A stretch of 64,000 nucleotides of DNA from Gammaproteobacteria bacterium (GCA_024644535.1 JAHEKX010000008.1:37098-101097); one strand, 5' to 3'. Numbered from the stretch's first letter, positions 8,435 to 18,141 are shown. Notes: generated by a model not told the origin, from the sequence alone. Program-made: numbers and translations.

Positions 8435-9436
8435 TCAGGGGTTCAGTCGATCAGGCAAGACCGGCGCTCTAAGCTTTCTGAGCAACACTCTTAAAGCTGC
8501 GGCCGCACGATACAACACAAAACCACCAAGCAGTGCCACAAGCACAAATACCGCTAGCTGCAGCCATTCCCAAGTAAACCCCCTTGAAGAATATGAAGGC
8601 GACGACTTTACCAGGATGTCATGCACGGGCGAGCGCAAAGTATGAAAACTGTGTGTTTGAGTATTCCACCAAGATACAGAATATGCGGGAATCTGCATTG
8701 CCCCAATTTGGCTTGGGGTATAGCGAAGCGTTATGGTTTGCGTCGAACTCACTTCGCCTCGAGTGTACTGTACCCTACTGTTTGCTGGCAGCTGATCCAG
8801 CTTAAAGCCCACAAAGTCTGGCACAATCAAACCAGGAAAACTTACGGGTAACGCGCCTTTTGCCCTGACAGTAAGAACCTGTTCAATCACTTGCCCCACT
8901 TCGACCTCGGCGGGCAAGACAACATTCGAGGTGAACTCTGCTTCATCAGCGACTAAAAATTCGTCTACTGGCGATTGCGGATACCGCACCGTTAAGGATA
9001 CCGCAGGCGCCTGAGCGATGAGCCTGTGTCTTTCTCCATCTAGCAGTACAGGCACCGTGGTGTGCACAGCAGGTATTTGAAACTGCCCAACGCCCTGAAT
9101 CCAGAGCGCGTAGGTCGTTACCAATGTGGGAACTCGGCGTCCATTTTTTATGGTAAATCCATTGTAGCTTGCTCGTGACTGCTCAAGCCAAACGCCGAAC
9201 TCAAGCTCTGGCAACGCAAAATTAGCGCTGCCCACCACGGGTGAATCAGTTTGAAGAGTCAGCTCAACAGTAATTACTTGCGATGGCACAAAGGGAGGCG
9301 TGGCGATAACACGCATCGCGAGCTCGGTATCGTCGGCCATAACGCTGACAGGCAATAACGAGGTAAGTAAAACCAGAGCGTAGGGCCCGAGAAATTGGCC
9401 GGTCAATGTTGCGCTGTTTCGCATAGGGCTATTCAT
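8435..9436 (-). CDS. batD: BatD-like membrane-anchored periplasmic protein
   Basis: A 333-residue protein with an N-terminal signal sequence (LGPYALVLLTSLLPVSVMA), tandem beta-sandwich segments, and one C-terminal transmembrane helix (LQLAVFVLVALLGGFVLYRAAAAL) with a basic tail. This is the architecture of BatD (oxygen tolerance) proteins, which are last in MoxR/Bat operons. The start overlaps the stop of the upstream VWA-TPR gene by 8 bases. It is shorter than many BatD proteins (often 400-600 residues), so it has fewer repeats. The function is probably structural support of an envelope complex. Confidence 0.75.
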   Translation of the reverse strand: MNSPMRNSATLTGQFLGPYALVLLTSLLPVSVMADDTELAMRVIATPPFVPSQVITVELTLQTDSPVVGSANFALPELEFGVWLEQSRASYNGFTIKNGRRVPTLVTTYALWIQGVGQFQIPAVHTTVPVLLDGERHRLIAQAPAVSLTVRYPQSPVDEFLVADEAEFTSNVVLPAEVEVGQVIEQVLTVRAKGALPVSFPGLIVPDFVGFKLDQLPANSRVQYTRGEVSSTQTITLRYTPSQIGAMQIPAYSVSWWNTQTHSFHTLRSPVHDILVKSSPSYSSRGFTWEWLQLAVFVLVALLGGFVLYRAAAALRVLLRKLRAPVLPDRLNP

Positions 9437-10946
9437 TCACCTCACGCTTTGCTTGATCATTCAACCATTCTTGCCGAAATCGATTCGCCAAAAATCGCTG
9501 CGGACTCGACTCGACTCGAGACCGCCAGCGCCTGAGCGCCTCGGGGTCCGATAGCAAGCGATCTGCTTCTATTGTCTCCAGCATTACGACTTCCTGATCG
9601 TTCAGACTCGCTTGTTCATCGGGCAAGTAATCTGTCTCAAAGCTCATCAAGTCGCCCATATCGGCTTGTTGAGCTTCTCCTTGCTCTGCAGCCAAGGCCA
9701 CCAGGGCTTTAATTTGGGCCATGTTATGCACCACTTGTGGATGCGCCGGCACATGCTGTAAGGCCATCTCATAGGCAAGTAGGGCCCGCCGATAATCTCG
9801 ACTATGTGCCCAGGCATTCCCTTCCAGAAACTTAGCCTCAAAAGTGTCCAAACCCTGCAGCGCCTCAGCGGCATCTCGAAAGCGGCTAAGGCGATACCAG
9901 GCGACTGCCCTGCCCATAGATGAATCGAAGCGTTGCGCCGACGCTAGATTCTCGCCTGATCGAAGTAGCCAATAGCCCTGCTGATCTCGGGTGAGCCACA
10001 TATCCAAAAACAGGCTTAAAGGCGGCGGAATTTCCTCAGTCCCGGCCACGAGCGCAGATTCAACATCCCCCGATGCCGCCGCAACTGGGCTTGCTGGCAT
10101 ACTAAGCCAAATCATGGCTAAACTCGTGACTAACGCCCGAGGCCAATGATTTCTGAAAACCAACAGCGCCAGCAAAAGAGCCGTCAGCGCGAACAGCTTG
10201 CCCAGCGGTCGGCCGGCAGCTTTGTTCACACCAATATAAAGACGCTCCAACCGCTGCAAGGTGGTCTCGGCCCCCTCATCATCTGATAAATCCATTGTCA
10301 CCACGGGATAATAATTCAAATTCCAGTCATTAAGCTCCTGGGCATAGGCTTCTAACTGCTCTGCCGAGCTGACTAGCACAATTGGATTAACCCTGCCCCC
10401 CAACGGAACCTGACGCAAAGTTGACAGCAAAGGCTTTACGCTCGCCCCTTGCTCTGGCATTAAACTCGCATCCAAACTGTACAAATAGCGCCGCAACAAT
10501 TGGGTGTCTTGCGTAGGAGGCAATACCCAATGGGCGCTCCCCGCCAGAACAAGCAAAGCCACGGACGCCCTACTTTTTTGTAAAATTAAAGCGTCAACCT
10601 GGGATTGAAGAGCGTGCAGCGATTGCTCGTCACCCGCCACTGCCTCGTTCAGATCAACAGCGACAATCCAAGTGCTACCGTCGAAGCGAGAGACATCCTG
10701 ACCACCCGGCCATATTGGGTCTGCTATAGACAATACAATGCAAGCTAATAAAGCGACCATTGCTAATCGCGGCCAGCGCCCCCCGCCCAATGGCGAACGC
10801 TTAACAAGTACTCTAGCCAAAGCTTTGGGGAGTTTCTTTACCCGCACCCCATTCGCCTGCTTTCTCCAGTACCACCATAGAAATAAAATCGGAGCAAAAC
10901 TCGCTAGAGCTGCTGGTCGAGTAAACCAAAGGTCTAAAGTACTCAT
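9429..10946 (-). CDS. VWA-TPR membrane protein (BatB/BatC-like fusion)
   Basis: A 505-residue protein: two N-terminal membrane helices (about 12-28 and 60-77), a von Willebrand A domain (about 90-225), a helix pair, a membrane span (about 250-300), then TPR-like repeats (AVAWYRLSRFRDAAEAL, AWAHSRDYRRALLAYEMAL) and an acidic C-terminus. The MIDAS motif is degenerate: D98-x-N100-x-A102 instead of DxSxS, so metal-dependent ligand binding may be lost. The ATG at 10946 overlaps the upstream stop as ATGA, which settles the start against a longer possible N-terminus. Confidence 0.82.
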   Translation of the reverse strand: MSTLDLWFTRPAALASFAPILFLWWYWRKQANGVRVKKLPKALARVLVKRSPLGGGRWPRLAMVALLACIVLSIADPIWPGGQDVSRFDGSTWIVAVDLNEAVAGDEQSLHALQSQVDALILQKSRASVALLVLAGSAHWVLPPTQDTQLLRRYLYSLDASLMPEQGASVKPLLSTLRQVPLGGRVNPIVLVSSAEQLEAYAQELNDWNLNYYPVVTMDLSDDEGAETTLQRLERLYIGVNKAAGRPLGKLFALTALLLALLVFRNHWPRALVTSLAMIWLSMPASPVAAASGDVESALVAGTEEIPPPLSLFLDMWLTRDQQGYWLLRSGENLASAQRFDSSMGRAVAWYRLSRFRDAAEALQGLDTFEAKFLEGNAWAHSRDYRRALLAYEMALQHVPAHPQVVHNMAQIKALVALAAEQGEAQQADMGDLMSFETDYLPDEQASLNDQEVVMLETIEADRLLSDPEALRRWRSRVESSPQRFLANRFRQEWLNDQAKREVNE

Positions 10947-11911
10947 TTTTGCCCCCGAATACGGGTCCGAGGGACTAACCACACAATTGCGCAGAGCAGA
11001 ATCAAACTCATCATCCAAAACATCCATGCCAAAGCAATCACCGTCACGCGTTCTTCCGCACGTTGCTGAATTGGCTCCTTGCTTTCAAGCGTGCCCCAGA
11101 CACGATCAAACTCTTCGGTGGTGGTTATCCGAAAAAACTCTCCTCCGGTACGCTCCACCAAACGACCCAACAATTCTTCGTCGATGGGTTCTCGACCATC
11201 ACCTTCCGCTGCCCCAACTGCAGCGACGTAAAGCTTCACATTCAAGGCCTTGGCTAAACGTGCCGCTTCTAGAGGCGGCAAATCGCTACCAGTATCGTTA
11301 CCATCGGTGACCAAAACAATGACCGCCCGTTCACTGGTCGCTTCGGAAAATAGCGATACGGCGTAGCCAAGCGCGTCGCCTAGCCGCGTGCTATCGCCGG
11401 CAAAACCTGTTTCAAGTTGATTTGCCATGTAACGAACTGTTTCAGCATGAGCGGTAAGATCGCTAACAACAAAGGACTGCTCACCAAAGGCGATCAAACC
11501 CAGCCTCCCGCCCTCCGACTGGCCAAATAGAGAATCCAACCCTCGCTTCACCGCAGTTAAACGGGACAAGGTCTCGCCTGTCGTTTGACTCACGATATCC
11601 ATTGTCTGCATAGATTGAGAGGTATCTAATACCAGCACAATATCTCGACCAGCGATACTGAGCTGCTGCTCTTTCTTAATGTAACTCGGCTCTGTAAGAC
11701 CGACGACCAGAAGACTCAGTGCAACCCACACACCCAGCACCGACCAATGATATCGCGAAGCACCACCCGCCCGCTTGGGCAAAGCTGCCACCAAGGTCTG
11801 TGTCGATGGATACCAGAGCGCGTCATTTAAGTTTTGCCAGGCAGGCAAGCGACCCAGAAAGGCGATAAGGACCAGCCCAATGAGCATCCATGGATCATTC
11901 AGCTCAAGCAT
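10943..11911 (-). CDS. batA: VWA-domain membrane protein (BatA-like)
   Basis: A 322-residue protein with two N-terminal hydrophobic segments, a VWA domain with an intact MIDAS motif (D96-x-S98-x-S100, in LDTSQSM; later DLTAHAET and VLVTDGNDTG), and a C-terminal membrane helix. BatA proteins pair with MoxR ATPases and are thought to act in envelope stress or in assembly of metalloprotein complexes. The start overlaps the upstream DUF4381 gene by 8 bases. The intact MIDAS contrasts with the degenerate one in the next gene. Confidence 0.87.
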   Translation of the reverse strand: MLELNDPWMLIGLVLIAFLGRLPAWQNLNDALWYPSTQTLVAALPKRAGGASRYHWSVLGVWVALSLLVVGLTEPSYIKKEQQLSIAGRDIVLVLDTSQSMQTMDIVSQTTGETLSRLTAVKRGLDSLFGQSEGGRLGLIAFGEQSFVVSDLTAHAETVRYMANQLETGFAGDSTRLGDALGYAVSLFSEATSERAVIVLVTDGNDTGSDLPPLEAARLAKALNVKLYVAAVGAAEGDGREPIDEELLGRLVERTGGEFFRITTTEEFDRVWGTLESKEPIQQRAEERVTVIALAWMFWMMSLILLCAIVWLVPRTRIRGQK

Positions 11912-12389
11912 CGGACTGCTCCAACGAGTGCAGCCTTAGCCAATCACCAACGGCTGATAGATAAGCACTTGCTCGTTCGCGTGCTACTTCTTTATTACGA
12001 TACAGGGTATCGTGCGCGACAAACTCAAGTTCACGATTGAATGCGGGGGTGTGCAGCGATGAATTTAACAAGGCGTACCAATCTGCATCGCTCAGTGTAG
12101 CTACCACCTCACGACCATAAACATGCACAGAAACGATCTTCAGCAATTCATGCGCAGCCAGAAATGCATCTTTAGAGGGTAACCGCGCAATAGTTTGCAA
12201 CCGACCCAGTGCCTCACGCCGATACCTGTTGCGCCACCATTTCATTGCGACCTTTCGCAATTTAGTCCCGACCCAAACTAGGCCAACGACCAACAGCAGA
12301 ATCCAACCCCATGTTGTTGGCCAGTGGCTTACGTGGAAGGTGATATCGGGCTCAAAGAAAGGATCAAGTGCAGAGTTGGGCTCAAACAT
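11904..12389 (-). CDS. DUF4381-like membrane protein
   Basis: A 161-residue protein with one transmembrane helix (about 28-45, WGWILLLVVGLVWVGTKL) followed by a basic, helical cytosolic domain (RNRYRREALGRL, then SLHTPAFNRELEFVAHDTLYR). DUF4381 proteins sit between the DUF58 and VWA genes in MoxR operons, as here; they have no assigned biochemical activity. Two bases separate it from the DUF58 gene. Confidence 0.75.
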   Translation of the reverse strand: MFEPNSALDPFFEPDITFHVSHWPTTWGWILLLVVGLVWVGTKLRKVAMKWWRNRYRREALGRLQTIARLPSKDAFLAAHELLKIVSVHVYGREVVATLSDADWYALLNSSLHTPAFNRELEFVAHDTLYRNKEVARERASAYLSAVGDWLRLHSLEQSDA

Positions 12390-12391
12390 AC

Positions 12392-13342
12392 TTAGGCCTC
12401 AAACCGCCCAAAGCCACGTTGACTGTGGTATTGCTCACGCGCATCTTGGACACTGGTGGCGTGATATACCCTAACGCCCATCAAGTTTAGTTGCTCTATT
12501 AAGCTATTGTGGGCATTCAAGGTGTCTTCGCTTACTGCTCGTAACTGTTCATCATTATAGTCACTAGTCGCCAAATGCTGGCCCCTTGGACCGACCAAAT
12601 CAAACCCCTGTAATTGGGCAGCATCAGTATCTAGCGGGTCGTCAATTAAAACTAAGTGAACGACATGGTATCGTCCAAGCATGGCTAGCTCAGCAACAGA
12701 CGCCGCTTGCCATTGAGTTGCTGAGCTAAACCAAAACACATCTTGTTTCTGGGTTTGTCGCGATAAATAGTCAAGCACTACTTTTTCGTGGTTCCGATTA
12801 GGCCGCACATCGAATGGCCGAAGCACCTGGTTACAGTCCGCAAGGGTCTGCAAACAAGAGGCCAAGCCGCCCGAATTCTTAATGGCGGCAGTCACATTCA
12901 AGCCTGAATCGGTTTGTATGAGCAGATTGGCTGTATAACCTAGTGCTAGGTGATCCCAGCAACACAAGGCCGCAAGCTCCGCTGCCACAGCCGATTTTGT
13001 GAATACTTCAGACCCAAACAACAAGTCGCTGGTCTGATCTACAACACAGGTTACAAGTCGCTGTTGATCAGCTTCAAATGCCTTAACCCACGGCGTATCG
13101 GTGCGCGCTGTGGCTCTCCAGTCCATATGTCGCGTGTCATCACCGGGCTGATAGGGTTTAAGCTCTGCAAACTCTACACCTCGCCCCAGTGTATCGCTGC
13201 GCGTAACGCCCGATTGAGGCGTTAATGCGTGAACGACTTTCAGCCCAACCTTATGCAAACAAGCCGTATTTAATTGAATTAAATGACGACGGGAGGTGTA
13301 AGCACGCGGCTCATGTGCAGCTGAATCAATGCGCGACAACAT
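12392..13342 (-). CDS. DUF58 family protein
   Basis: A 316-residue soluble protein with the DUF58 signature (GVEFAELKPYQPGDDTRHMDWRATAR is the core: GRGVEF, PGDD, DWRATAR) followed by a VWA-like Rossmann half (VTCVVDQTSDLLFG, about residue 113 on). The MIDAS position reads DQTSD. DUF58 proteins form the second gene of MoxR operons and are probably chaperone partners. The ATG overlaps the end of moxR by 17 bases. Confidence 0.85.
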   Translation of the reverse strand: MLSRIDSAAHEPRAYTSRRHLIQLNTACLHKVGLKVVHALTPQSGVTRSDTLGRGVEFAELKPYQPGDDTRHMDWRATARTDTPWVKAFEADQQRLVTCVVDQTSDLLFGSEVFTKSAVAAELAALCCWDHLALGYTANLLIQTDSGLNVTAAIKNSGGLASCLQTLADCNQVLRPFDVRPNRNHEKVVLDYLSRQTQKQDVFWFSSATQWQAASVAELAMLGRYHVVHLVLIDDPLDTDAAQLQGFDLVGPRGQHLATSDYNDEQLRAVSEDTLNAHNSLIEQLNLMGVRVYHATSVQDAREQYHSQRGFGRFEA

Positions 13343-14309
13343 GCTCGCTCAAGGCCTCGATAAGGTCTCGGGTGCTAACGGCGTTGGCAATTGCCTCATA
13401 ACTCAAGCTGAGGCGATGAGCCAAACAAAATTCAAGAAGCTCTTTAACGTCCTCAGGGATAACGTGGTCTCTTCCTTTCAACCAAGCGCTGGCCCTTGCG
13501 GTTCGATGCAAAGCTAATATGGCCCGAGCACTTGCGCCGTGCTTCAGCCACCTCGCCAGTTCCTCAGAGTACTTATGGGGGTGTCGAGTCGCCTGAACGA
13601 TATCCACTATGTACTGCGCAATAGAGTCAGCAACAACGACTTTACTAATATGGTTCCGAGCCGCCGCTATAAATTCTAGGGCAACCAACGTATGGGCTGA
13701 TAATTGCTGTTGCTCTTCGGCTTGCTGTAGTTTTAGAATGTTTAAATCCGCCTCGCGCGAGGGGTAATCCACCGTCAGCTTCATCAAAAATCGGTCAAGC
13801 TGCGCTTCTGGTAGAGGATAAGTGCCTTCCTGATCGACACTGTTTTGCGTCGCCATTACCAAAAAGGGTTGCGGCAAAGCATAGGTTTGAGTGCCAACTG
13901 TAACCTGCTTTTCTTCCATTGCCTCAAGTAAAGCCGATTGGACACGCGCAGGCGCTCGGTTAATCTCATCCGCCAAAATTAAATGGTTAAAAATTGGGCC
14001 TTGCTGAAATACAAGTTCTCGGTCCGCTGTGTAAACATCAGAGCCGGTTAGGTCGGCAGGTAGTAAATCTGGCGTGAACTGCACGCGCCCAAATCGGGTC
14101 GCTAAATGGCGCGCCAGCATTTTTACCGCGCGTGTTTTACCTGTGCCCGGAGGTCCTTCCACCAGCACATGCCCGTCACACAACAGCGCCAAGACAAGGC
14201 CACGTATCACATCCCTCTGCCCTATCACCTCGGCTGAAAGCTGATCAATAAGATTGCAAAAGGCGGACTGGAGATCCGCCTCGTGCGTTGGTACCAATAA
14301 TTCCGCCAT
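13326..14309 (-). CDS. moxR: MoxR-family AAA+ ATPase
   Basis: A 327-residue AAA+ ATPase with Walker A GPPGTGKT (52-59), Walker B LILADEINRA and sensor-1 MATQN. MoxR ATPases are chaperones that activate or assemble partner complexes, usually with DUF58 and VWA proteins, as in this operon. An in-frame start 19 codons upstream would overlap the sulfatase gene; the ATG at 14309 lies 13 bases after the sulfatase stop and is preferred. Confidence 0.9.
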   Translation of the reverse strand: MAELLVPTHEADLQSAFCNLIDQLSAEVIGQRDVIRGLVLALLCDGHVLVEGPPGTGKTRAVKMLARHLATRFGRVQFTPDLLPADLTGSDVYTADRELVFQQGPIFNHLILADEINRAPARVQSALLEAMEEKQVTVGTQTYALPQPFLVMATQNSVDQEGTYPLPEAQLDRFLMKLTVDYPSREADLNILKLQQAEEQQQLSAHTLVALEFIAAARNHISKVVVADSIAQYIVDIVQATRHPHKYSEELARWLKHGASARAILALHRTARASAWLKGRDHVIPEDVKELLEFCLAHRLSLSYEAIANAVSTRDLIEALSEHVVAH

Positions 14310-14322
14310 AGTCAGCCCATCT

Positions 14323-15864
14323 TTACTGACGATCTTGACTGAACAGTTTCTCAAGCACCTGATCAACCGTGAATGATGCGGGTCGCTGCCGCTGAGGAAA
14401 CTCTTGGAAAGTCATTAAAAACTTAGTCAACTCGACCCTCGCGATAGACAACTGGGGGCCCGCGCGGCGGTTCCACCAATCGTTGTAGTTATTACTATCG
14501 ACGTCTGCCCGCTCAAAAGGGTCACGTCGCAAGTGATATAACTTGGGAATACGCAAATGCACGAAAGGCTCGCGCCAGACATCGAACTGTGCAGCGCGCT
14601 GCTCGGCAAACAGTGCTTTCCAGTCACCCGTGCGCATAGCCATTAAGTCACCGTCATCACTCCAGTAGAAAAAGGTTTTGCGCGCTCCTTTGTCTGACTT
14701 ACCGGTCAAATGATCGGTAAAGTCGAAGCCATCCAAATGCACTTTGTAAGGCTTGCCCGTGACGCGAGTACCCTCGTGGAGCTCATCTACAATACCAGGG
14801 CGTCCGGCAGCGGTGCTTAACGTTGGGAACCAATCTAGGTGCGACATGACCTCGTTGCTGATGGTGCCCGGCTTGATCTTACCGGGCCATCGAATCATCG
14901 CAGGCACGCGGAACCCACCTTCCCAGTTCGTATTTTTCTCGCCTCTGAACGGCGTAATGGCCGCATCAGGCCACATGTTATAGTGCGGACCGTTATCGGT
15001 GGTGTAAATCACAATGGTGTCGTCAGCAATACCGAGCTCGTCCAGCTTGGTCAGAAGCTGACCTACCAACATGTCATGGCCAACCATGGCATCGTTATAA
15101 AACCCCTGCCCTGACAAACCTAGCTCTTTTTCCGCCGTATGGGTGTAATAGTGCATACGAGTCGAGTTAAACCAAACAAAAAATGGCTTTTCCTGCTCGT
15201 GTGCACGATCAATGAACTTAAGCGAGGCATCCAAAAATTCTTCATCTATCGTTTCCATTCGCTTTTTCGTCAGCGGACCCGAGTCCTCGACTCTGCCGTC
15301 AGCAAAACTGCGAATGACACCGCGAGGTGCAAAACGTTTCTGAAACTCTGGATCTTGCGGGTAATCAGGATTTTCGGGTTCTTCTTCGGCGTTTAAGTGG
15401 TACAGGTTACCGAAAAATTCATCGAACCCATGGTTGGTGGGTAAGAATTTGTCTTTATCGCCCAAATGATTTTTACCGAAATGCGCGGTGACATAGCCCT
15501 GATCTTGCATAACAGCGCCGAGCGTGACGTCTTCATCCTGAATGCCCAAATCGGCACCTGGAATACCCACCTTAGTTAAACCCGTTCGAATTGGGCTTTG
15601 CCCGGTAACAAAAGCTGAGCGTCCTGCGGTACAGCTTTGCTCACCGTAATAATCTGTAAACTTCATGCCTTCGCTGGCAATACGATCGATGTTAGGCGTG
15701 CGGTAGCCCATCATGCCCATGTTGTAGGTACTTAGGTTCCAAATACCAACATCATCGCCCCAAATAACCAAAATGTTGGGCTGTTTCGCGTGAGTCATAG
15801 CGCTTGCACAGACGCTGAAAATTAGCGCCAAGCACAGCGCCAATCGCCGATTGAATCGTCGCAT
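14323..15864 (-). CDS. Secreted formylglycine-dependent sulfatase
   Basis: A 513-residue S1-type sulfatase. A signal peptide (LALCLALIFSVCASAMTHA) ends near residue 26. The metal-binding WGDD is at 35-38; the nucleophile motif C78-T-A-G-R82 carries the Cys that an FGE-type enzyme would convert to formylglycine; further active-site motifs are FGKNHLG, YTTDNGPH and FRGEKNTNWEGG. It should act in the periplasm on a sulfate ester; the sulfated substrate is unknown and no polysaccharide genes are nearby. AAGGA lies eight bases before the ATG at 15864, so a longer N-terminus (start 15912) is rejected. It ends 13 bases before moxR. Confidence 0.92.
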   Translation of the reverse strand: MRRFNRRLALCLALIFSVCASAMTHAKQPNILVIWGDDVGIWNLSTYNMGMMGYRTPNIDRIASEGMKFTDYYGEQSCTAGRSAFVTGQSPIRTGLTKVGIPGADLGIQDEDVTLGAVMQDQGYVTAHFGKNHLGDKDKFLPTNHGFDEFFGNLYHLNAEEEPENPDYPQDPEFQKRFAPRGVIRSFADGRVEDSGPLTKKRMETIDEEFLDASLKFIDRAHEQEKPFFVWFNSTRMHYYTHTAEKELGLSGQGFYNDAMVGHDMLVGQLLTKLDELGIADDTIVIYTTDNGPHYNMWPDAAITPFRGEKNTNWEGGFRVPAMIRWPGKIKPGTISNEVMSHLDWFPTLSTAAGRPGIVDELHEGTRVTGKPYKVHLDGFDFTDHLTGKSDKGARKTFFYWSDDGDLMAMRTGDWKALFAEQRAAQFDVWREPFVHLRIPKLYHLRRDPFERADVDSNNYNDWWNRRAGPQLSIARVELTKFLMTFQEFPQRQRPASFTVDQVLEKLFSQDRQ

Positions 15865-16032
15865 AGTGTATCCTTTTATTACCGTTATCGTTGTTAATGT
15901 CGGCACCACCACCAGCGAACACTAGCGCAGTCCTGTCGACACCTGTAATGTAACAGCTGTTAACATAACGATTCGAGCTTTTTTTGAGCTGATTGAACCC
16001 AAATACGATTCCAAGACGGAGTAAAGGAACTC

Positions 16033-16872
16033 ATGAGTCAAGACACCTACACACCACCAAAGGTTTGGACTTGGGACCAAGGCAACGGAGGGCGCTTTGC
16101 CCAAATTAACCGACCTGTGGCAGGCTCAACGCACGATAAAGATTTACCTTGTGGTGAACACCCCTTTCAGCTGCATTCAGTTGGCACGCCCAATGGGCAA
16201 AAAGTGACCATCATGCTGGAAGAGCTTCTAGCGCTCGGCATAAAAGAAGCCGAGTACGACGCGTGGATGATTAATATTCTCGAGGGCAGTCAGTTTTCGA
16301 GCGGCTTTGTCAATATTAATCCAAACTCGAAGATACCCGCCTTGTTGGATACCAGCACTACCCCGCCCACCCGCATTTTCGAGTCAGGCTCGATCATTAT
16401 GTACCTTGCCGAGAAATTTGGGTTTTTTCTACCGACCGAACCCAGCGCTCGCGCGGAAACTTTGTCTTGGCTATTTTGGCAAATGGCAAGCACGGCATTC
16501 TTAGGCGGTGGCTTCGGGCATTTTTACGCCTACGCACCAGAAAAGTACGAGTACCCCATTAATCGCTACGCGATGGAGGTAAAACGCCAACTTGACGTAC
16601 TCGATCAGAACTTGGCAACACGCACCTATCTCGCGGGCGAAGAATACAGCATCGCAGACATCGCTACCTTCCCATGGTATGGCGTGCTGGTAATAGGCAA
16701 TCTTTACTCCGCTCAAGAGTTCTTGGATGTCGGAAGCTACAAAAACGTTGAGCGCTGGGCGCGATTGATCGACGCCCGTCCTGCAGTCCAAAGAGGCAGG
16801 CGCGTTAACACTATTTGGGGCGACGAAGATCAACGCTGCTACGAGCGTCACAGTGCAGCTGACTTAGACTAA
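16033..16872 (+). CDS. yghU: YghU-type glutathione transferase / disulfide oxidoreductase
   Basis: A 279-residue glutathione-transferase-fold protein, very close in sequence to E. coli YghU along its length: the start (TYTPPKVWTWD), NRPVAGSTH, LHSVGTPNGQKVTIMLEEL, GSQFSSGFV-NPNSKIPAL, FESGSI and GGGFGHFYAYAP. YghU binds two glutathiones or glutathione disulfide and reduces disulfides. AAAGGAA lies four bases upstream of the ATG. It is divergent from the sulfatase across about 170 bp. Confidence 0.95.
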   Translation: MSQDTYTPPKVWTWDQGNGGRFAQINRPVAGSTHDKDLPCGEHPFQLHSVGTPNGQKVTIMLEELLALGIKEAEYDAWMINILEGSQFSSGFVNINPNSKIPALLDTSTTPPTRIFESGSIIMYLAEKFGFFLPTEPSARAETLSWLFWQMASTAFLGGGFGHFYAYAPEKYEYPINRYAMEVKRQLDVLDQNLATRTYLAGEEYSIADIATFPWYGVLVIGNLYSAQEFLDVGSYKNVERWARLIDARPAVQRGRRVNTIWGDEDQRCYERHSAADLD

Positions 16873-16909
16873 GTCTTATTAACGGTGCTGTGGGCCACCC
16901 CACCACCCG

Positions 16910-18037
16910 TCAAAACCCCAGCGGATATTGGACCGTCCGAGCGTCTGAAATGCTGTCACTGTTGCTCGTGGAATTGGAAGAACTTGCACTGTGAACCAGA
17001 CCAGACAATTGTGCGCCCACTAATCTGACCGGCCTAGGTATTGGCCACTCTTTGTGCAGCAAGCCCAGCAACACCTCGCGCAGCTCGGTTTCAGACCTAA
17101 ACAGGTGAGCCAAGCTCATGGCTCGCGTAATTTGCTGAAAGTCATTGAACTTGATTTTCAAGGTTGCGGTTTTACCCTGACACTCGTTCTTTTGACTGCG
17201 GATCCAAACTTCTTCAGCAATCGAGACCACCGCCTCGCGCAGGACTTTTAGCTCGCTCAGGTCCTGCGAATATGTGCGCTCCGCGCCGACCGACTTCCGA
17301 ATGCGGTTCGGGCGCACAGGGCGATGATCGACCCCTCGTGATGCCTGGTACAAATACTCAGCCGAACTGCCAAAATTTTCAGCCAAAAACGCCAGACTAC
17401 AAGCGCGAATATCAGCGCCAGTCTCTAGGTCGAGACGAGCCATTTTTTCGGCAGTTTTGGGGCCCACACCATAAAATCGACGCACAGGTAGTTGTCCGAC
17501 AAAGACCTCGCCTTCATCCGGCAGCACCACACATTGACCATTGGGTTTATTTTGGTCTGACGCGATTTTCGCAATGAACTTGTTGTAACTAATTCCTGCG
17601 CTAGCGGTTAGATTAAGCTCGTCAAAAATGGACTTTCGAATCATATGAGCAATTTTTACGGCGCTGCCAACGCCTTGCTTGTCTTGAGTCACGTCAAGAT
17701 AAGCCTCGTCTAGCGAGAGCGGCTCAATGAAATCCGTATACCGCGAAAAAATTTCACGAATCTGAGCGGACACGCTGCGATATACATCAAACCGTGCTTT
17801 AACAAACACCAACTCTGGACATAAACGCTGAGCGGTCACCGAGGGCATTGCCGATTTAACGCCAAACTTGCGGGCCTCATAACTCGCAGCCGCAACGACG
17901 CCGCGCAAACGTGCACCGCCAACTGCAATTGGCTTACCTCGAAGCTCTGGGTTATCGCGCTGTTCCACGCTCGCATAAAAGGCGTCCATATCAACATGGA
18001 TAATTTTCCGCGTAGCAGAGTTGAACGAGTCAGACAA
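16910..18037 (-). CDS. dinB: DNA polymerase IV (Y-family translesion polymerase)
   Basis: A 375-residue Y-family polymerase. The catalytic carboxylates are in HVDMDAFYASVEQRD and SLDEAYLDVT; the helix-hairpin-helix region (FYGVGPKTAEKMARLDL) and little-finger domain (SVGAERTYSQDL) follow. It bypasses damaged bases with low fidelity. A Ser/Asn-rich tail follows the little finger; I cannot recognise a clear beta-clamp motif there beyond QYPLGF at the end. No LexA-type box is obvious in the 5' region. It is convergent with yghU and divergent from edd. Confidence 0.96.
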   Translation of the reverse strand: MSDSFNSATRKIIHVDMDAFYASVEQRDNPELRGKPIAVGGARLRGVVAAASYEARKFGVKSAMPSVTAQRLCPELVFVKARFDVYRSVSAQIREIFSRYTDFIEPLSLDEAYLDVTQDKQGVGSAVKIAHMIRKSIFDELNLTASAGISYNKFIAKIASDQNKPNGQCVVLPDEGEVFVGQLPVRRFYGVGPKTAEKMARLDLETGADIRACSLAFLAENFGSSAEYLYQASRGVDHRPVRPNRIRKSVGAERTYSQDLSELKVLREAVVSIAEEVWIRSQKNECQGKTATLKIKFNDFQQITRAMSLAHLFRSETELREVLLGLLHKEWPIPRPVRLVGAQLSGLVHSASSSNSTSNSDSISDARTVQYPLGF

Positions 18038-18141
18038 AATATGGCATCACACAATGAACACAACACCAAGCATAAACTTTTGCGCACATTCATTCAGCTG
18101 AAATTTAGACACTGTAGTTGCGACAAAACCTAAGGCAATTA

